Assembly (NCBI GenBank): GCA_031259035.1
Contig: JAIRLZ010000088.1
Coordinates: 1 to 26,948, forward strand
Reading direction: 5' to 3'
Source of the DNA: Treponema sp.
GTDB taxonomy: Bacteria > Spirochaetota > Spirochaetia > Treponematales > Breznakiellaceae
Length of the DNA stretch: 26,948 bases
Part shown: positions 23,757 to 26,948 of the stretch, in pieces
Layout: every line of letters begins with the position of its first letter
How positions within the stretch are numbered: the stretch's first letter is position 1
The notes under the pieces: generated by a model
What the model saw: only the letters and a program-made list of their open reading frames with translations
Told to the model about the DNA's origin: nothing
Database searches by the model: none
Program-made: the position numbers and the translations under genes

Positions 23757-25048
23757 ACCGCCTCCTTTAGATTAAGCGTATTTTCATTAACACTAACATT
23801 TTCAAACGGGAAAGATTCTATCAATCTTCCCCGTCCATCATAATAATTCACCGAAAAAGAGTATATTCCGGGATCAAGGGTGATTCCTGTTACGTACGCC
23901 TTGGCTGGAAAGTAGCGGGAAATTCGCAAATCCGCCTGTTCGCTCGCCTCGGCGAAAATTTGAGCGCCCAAACCAAACAACCCAAGAACAATGCTGGCGG
24001 CGGCGTCATCGACTTCTCTCGCCGCCTCAGACATCGCGCTTGCGGTTACGCCTTTAATGGTCGCTCGTATCACCGACTTTGTGTAAATGAGAGCTTCTTT
24101 CGCCTTAAACGTCTCGCTCGCAACGGCGTCGATGTTTTCCAGCAGTTCAAGGGGATGCCGGTCCCCGTTCTCAAAAACAACTTCTATTCTGTGGACCGCC
24201 GAAGGACGCGAAACCAGAACGGGCGTCGCGATTTTAATCCACCCGGAAGGAAGCGGAATCCGCAATACACGCTCTTCTTTTACCGGCGAAAGCCCGGAAA
24301 ACCCTACGATGTTGAGGCGGGCTTTGCCTTTTGGCGTCTCAAGCTCATTCTCAATGGTTGAAGGGACCGGAAAATTATACAATGCGGGCGCGTCGGCAAA
24401 AGCCCTCCGTAAATTCCTCCAGTCAACCTCCGCATTGGGATCGCCTGTTCCACGGTAAAAAAGCATACTCAAATAACAGCCGAGCGCGGAATTGGAGAAT
24501 GTAGTCGCGGCTTTGGAATCCGCGACCGACGCCCCTTTTTTTCGGGCTTCCTCCCGCATGTTTGCGATCAAACCGGCGTATTTCGCGGCAAGTCCATCGA
24601 GTTTCAGGCTCATGCCCCTGATTTCAACCAACGCGCTTTCCAGATCGCCTTTGTGATAATAGTTTAAGGCGTTAAACGCCTTGATATAAATATCTTCGTA
24701 ATCTTCGCCTGGGTATTCCTGCACCGCGTCATTGACTATATAGGAGCCTATTTCCATAGTGACGCTCTTGGTAAACGCCGCTTGAATGTCTTGCTCGGCG
24801 GACCGCAACAGCGTTATGGACTCGTCGTATTCCCCGGCGTAGTGGGAGAGCATACCCTTGTCCAGATAGTACAACACGCTGTCCTGCGATTGGTACAGGC
24901 TGGATTTATTGCGTTCTAAAACGCCAATGCTTCCCTTAAAATCTCCCGCATGTACGGGCTTGTCGACATGCGCATACGGACGCGACGCGCACGCCGCGCA
25001 CAACACTATGGGAAAAATTAAAAGTGACTTTCTGAAAAGCGCCTTCAT
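23744..25048 (-). CDS. COG3014-type lipoprotein
   Basis: Lipoprotein of 434 residues (lipobox CAAC, signal KALFRKSLLIFPIVL). The first half is helical with a TPR-like pattern (GDFKGSIGVLERNKSSLY, GEYDESITLLRSAEQDI, ALNYYHKGDLESALVEI). The second half is beta-rich and ends in an Ig-like stretch (GITLDPGIYSFSVNYYDGRG). This arrangement is typical of the uncharacterised COG3014 family that lies beside LpoB and LPP20 genes in bacteria. It starts nine nt after the preceding stop with a poor ribosome binding site, which suggests coupled translation. The function is unknown. Confidence 0.75.
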   Translation of the reverse strand: MKALFRKSLLIFPIVLCAACASRPYAHVDKPVHAGDFKGSIGVLERNKSSLYQSQDSVLYYLDKGMLSHYAGEYDESITLLRSAEQDIQAAFTKSVTMEIGSYIVNDAVQEYPGEDYEDIYIKAFNALNYYHKGDLESALVEIRGMSLKLDGLAAKYAGLIANMREEARKKGASVADSKAATTFSNSALGCYLSMLFYRGTGDPNAEVDWRNLRRAFADAPALYNFPVPSTIENELETPKGKARLNIVGFSGLSPVKEERVLRIPLPSGWIKIATPVLVSRPSAVHRIEVVFENGDRHPLELLENIDAVASETFKAKEALIYTKSVIRATIKGVTASAMSEAAREVDDAAASIVLGLFGLGAQIFAEASEQADLRISRYFPAKAYVTGITLDPGIYSFSVNYYDGRGRLIESFPFENVSVNENTLNLKEAVCVQ

Positions 25049-25057
25049 TATTGTCAG

Positions 25058-25669
25058 CTAGAATTTTACCTTCGGCTGCTGGACAACCTTCTTTATCTCG
25101 CTGTTTTCATCCGTCCAGTATATCACACCCGTTTCGATGTGGGTTAGCTCCGCGTTCACAATATAGGTCCTTGTCGACGAGAGTCCCGCGCGGTCGACTA
25201 TGGTCTTCACCGAACCGGTAAGCATAAAATCCGCCGCCGTTTCATTGCCGATGCTTGCCGCGGTTTCATAACTGGCGGCGCTGAGTTGGTCCTGTTTTTC
25301 CGCGCGCAACTCATTCTGGGTCGCGCTGTCCGCCACAAATTCCGCCCTGCCGCTGTTGGTTATAACCACCTTCATCGTATTGGGAATAATGGTCGGATCA
25401 AGGTGTTCATCGGTGTTGTTCTTAAAGGTTCCTATCTTAATCCGGGGAAGCCGGCCATTTTCTGTGGAAAACCGGGCGATCCGTGAGGAATTCAGACACG
25501 AATCGATCAAACTTGTGCATACGATCCGAACGTCGGTATTGTTCCAATACCCGCTTAAATCAGTGAGAGAATTGGAAGGAACCCTGCTTACACTGGGATC
25601 GCTTCCACACGACAACATAAAGAAAACCGGCGCGGCGCACACGGCGCATAATAAAATAAATTTTTTCAT
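25058..25669 (-). CDS. LpoB-like lipoprotein (putative penicillin-binding-protein activator family)
   Basis: Lipoprotein of 203 residues, lipobox MLSC. The body fits the LpoB/CsgG-like fold: GYWNNTDVRIVCTSLIDSCL, a strand with PRIKIGTFKNNTDEHLDP, GRAEFVADSA, and ADFMLTGSVKTIVD followed by YIVNAELTHIETGVIYW. In Escherichia coli LpoB stimulates PBP1B; spirochaetal relatives have only the fold in common, so the partner is unknown. It starts two nt after the preceding stop codon, with AAAGGA overlapping that stop region. Confidence 0.82.
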   Translation of the reverse strand: MKKFILLCAVCAAPVFFMLSCGSDPSVSRVPSNSLTDLSGYWNNTDVRIVCTSLIDSCLNSSRIARFSTENGRLPRIKIGTFKNNTDEHLDPTIIPNTMKVVITNSGRAEFVADSATQNELRAEKQDQLSAASYETAASIGNETAADFMLTGSVKTIVDRAGLSSTRTYIVNAELTHIETGVIYWTDENSEIKKVVQQPKVKF

Positions 25670-25671
25670 CC

Positions 25672-26511
25672 TTACAGTCCTTTCACAAATTGCGCTATCG
25701 CTAAAGTATACACTCCCCCGTCCGTAGGATCAACCCACACTTGAAGGATGTAAAAACCGTCTATTACGGCGCTTGCGGTTATGGTATTTTCTTGAATATT
25801 ATCATAATTATAACCCTCGCCCTGAACCTGTACGTTTTTTGCCTCTATGCTCGTGGAACCCTTGCCCACAAGATTGGCAATGGCGGCCTCATACGAGGCC
25901 ACATAGGCGCGATTGGGGTACATTTGCGGAGGGGCATAGCCGACTCCAGCGGTAAAACCGGCGACGCTTGAAGGGGGGGTGACCACCCAATCGGGTTTTT
26001 CCGTCTCGCTGCCTGAAGAAGGGTGAACGACATGAAAAGGTTCGGGAAGTTCATATCTGACGCGGATAAACGCGCCTCTTTCATTTATAATGATATCCCT
26101 GTCGGGGTCGTAGCGCAATCGCTCGATATACCCCAGATAGTCTTCGTTATAATCAATCTTTGTAGTGTGCGCTACATTATAGCGCCAAAATGAAGAGCCG
26201 ATATTTTCATAATAAACGGCGACTCCCCTTAGACCGGCAAAAAGAGACACTTTTCTCGCCGCATCTTCAAGAGCGTGCTGAATGGAGCCGCTGTCGTACA
26301 TTTGAAGTCCGCCGACGCCCACAATGATCAAATCTCCTCCGGACGTAGAGGTGTTCCAGAATACTGTCTCGGATCCGTTAGGATACTTTTTCGGCGTGGA
26401 TTCAAGAGAAATTTCCTGCGCGGGTTGCTGCAACGCGGGAGACCCCGCGCAGGAGAGAAACAACGCGCAAGCGGTTGCAACTGTAAATTTGACAATGGCT
26501 TTACTATACAT
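25672..26511 (-). CDS. LPP20-like lipoprotein, first gene of the operon
   Basis: Lipoprotein of 279 residues with signal ending FLSC. The N-terminal domain carries GGDLIIVGVGGLQMYDSGSIQHALEDAARKVSLFAGL. The second half, EKPDWVVTPPSSVAGFTAGVGYAPPQMYPNRAYVASYEAAIANLVG, is a clear LPP20-type domain: PxWV, G-V-G, and a helix of the AxxxAxxNL type. It is the first of four genes read leftward with gaps or overlaps under 15 nt. There is no good Shine-Dalgarno sequence (AACAAACCGT precedes the ATG). The family name comes from a Helicobacter antigen; the role here is unknown. Confidence 0.8.
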   Translation of the reverse strand: MYSKAIVKFTVATACALFLSCAGSPALQQPAQEISLESTPKKYPNGSETVFWNTSTSGGDLIIVGVGGLQMYDSGSIQHALEDAARKVSLFAGLRGVAVYYENIGSSFWRYNVAHTTKIDYNEDYLGYIERLRYDPDRDIIINERGAFIRVRYELPEPFHVVHPSSGSETEKPDWVVTPPSSVAGFTAGVGYAPPQMYPNRAYVASYEAAIANLVGKGSTSIEAKNVQVQGEGYNYDNIQENTITASAVIDGFYILQVWVDPTDGGVYTLAIAQFVKGL

Positions 26512-26799
26512 ACGGTTTGTTCATTTTTTTAGAGCGATCCCGCTAAGGCTCCGTGCAGAACCGCCATGACCAAACGGTCATGGCATTTTATTCGCGGTGG
26601 GGTCTCATACCGCGCCCTAAGGGGCGGCCCTTTAGGGCGGTTGGAATTGGCGGCGCCAATGAAAAATGGCGATCGACCTCACCGTTACATAATTTCCTTA
26701 CAGAACGAACTGACGGTTCGCCGAACCTCGCAAGCGATGTAACGCTTGCAAGCTACCCCGCCCTTCAGGGCGGGGCGGTTCATTTTGCGCGCTTCCTAT
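26512..26799. repeat. Intergenic block with four perfect palindromes
   Basis: The palindromes are GCCATGACC/GGTCATGGC (26563-26571, 26576-26584), CGCCCTAA/TTAGGGCG (26613-26620, 26632-26639), GCAAGCG/CGCTTGC (26730-26736, 26743-26749) and CCCCGCCCT/AGGGCGGGG (26756-26764, 26767-26775). None has a clear U tract in the leftward direction. The block lies between the partial gene on the right and the LPP20 operon, so it may separate their transcripts. I see no gene in it. Confidence 0.55.
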
Positions 26800-26814
26800 G
26801 CAACAGGCTGCTAG
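26800..26814. mobile_element. Lone terminus of the MITE-like repeat
   Basis: GCAACAGGCTGCTAG is identical to the right end of the 187-bp copy. No matching left end is visible in the 290 bp on its left, so this is a truncated or decayed copy. The CTAG includes the stop codon of the gene at the window edge. Confidence 0.6.
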
Positions 26815-26948
26815 TAGGACGCTTTCGGTTCGCCAGGCGCCAACGCGGGATCATTTTTTTCCAACTGGGCGTTCATGGCCGCAAGCGCGTTCATAGCCTT
26901 GAATTCAGCGTACTGGCTGGCTTCGTTTTCAAAAACCTCGGCGGCAAC
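26811..26948 (-). CDS. C-terminal end of an unidentified leftward gene (partial)
   Basis: The 45 visible codons run from the window edge to TAG 26813-26811. They read with normal codon choice (VFENEASQYAEFKAMN, AALAAMNAQLEKND-like, GEPKASY) and have no internal stop. The sequence is helical, Ala/Asn/Glu-rich and hydrophilic; I do not recognise the family. The stop codon lies in the CTAG at the end of the repeat terminus, so the insertion hit exactly at the end of the gene. Confidence 0.6.
   Translation of the reverse strand, partial: VAAEVFENEASQYAEFKAMNALAAMNAQLEKNDPALAPGEPKASY

Noticed and set aside
26496..26531. Six-codon upstream frame before the LPP20 gene (MNKPYV)
   Set aside because: No ribosome binding site; its overlap with the start codon is probably chance.
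1..26948. CRISPR arrays, tRNA, rRNA and known riboswitches
   Set aside because: No regular spacer-repeat pattern was seen, no cloverleaf with a T-loop was recognised, and no riboswitch core was found. I could not run a covariance-model search.

Overview
The window looks like chromosomal DNA of a spirochaete, most likely a Treponema-type bacterium. I base this on the many Sec/lipoprotein signal peptides with loose spirochaetal lipoboxes, the LPP20 / COG3014 / LpoB lipoprotein operon, an outer-membrane barrel ending in Phe, and intergenic spaces packed with short palindromes. The species is inferred from these traits and not from any database match.

Layout. Positions 1-600 hold a mobile-element-like repeat and a palindrome. 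Positions 600-5794 hold three leftward housekeeping genes: an ABC-F ATPase, a DEAD-box RNA helicase with a long basic tail, and prfA (RF1). Positions 5795-6213 hold a second copy of the repeat and a 28-bp-arm hairpin. Positions 6214-17719 look like a pectin-utilisation region: a leftward GH28 polygalacturonase without a signal peptide, a leftward outer-membrane beta-barrel, and then three rightward lipoproteins (a PL9 pectate lyase and two others sharing a beta-sandwich-like module with it), followed by a leftward TIM-barrel sugar isomerase/epimerase-like gene. Positions 17988-21492 hold a secreted NlpC/P60-like protein, a CopZ-like metallochaperone and a long-chain acyl-CoA synthetase. Positions 21660-26511 hold a TPR protein with its own promoter and a tight four-lipoprotein operon (LPP20, LpoB-like, COG3014, LPP20-like). 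The right edge cuts the 3' end of another leftward gene.

How the parts may work together (inference). The PL9 lyase would cut polygalacturonate at the cell surface or in the periplasm, the two accessory lipoproteins may bind the polymer, the barrel may pass oligomers, and the cytoplasmic GH28 would finish them. The LPP20/LpoB operon probably acts in the envelope.

The most unusual structure is a repeat family bounded by CTAG and GCAGCCTGTTGC-like inverted ends, with three copies (158, 187 and 61 bp) and one lone end. One end carries an outward-facing start codon, with a clear ribosome binding site in the 187-bp copy. That copy creates a short reading frame that stops on the prfA start codon. 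The 61-bp copy sits inside the signal-peptide codons of a lipoprotein; removing 57 bp restores an ordinary signal peptide in frame. Two further themes are a family of hairpins placed about 30-70 nt after stop codons, and several genes whose -10 box lies only 6-9 nt before ATG, suggesting leaderless mRNAs.
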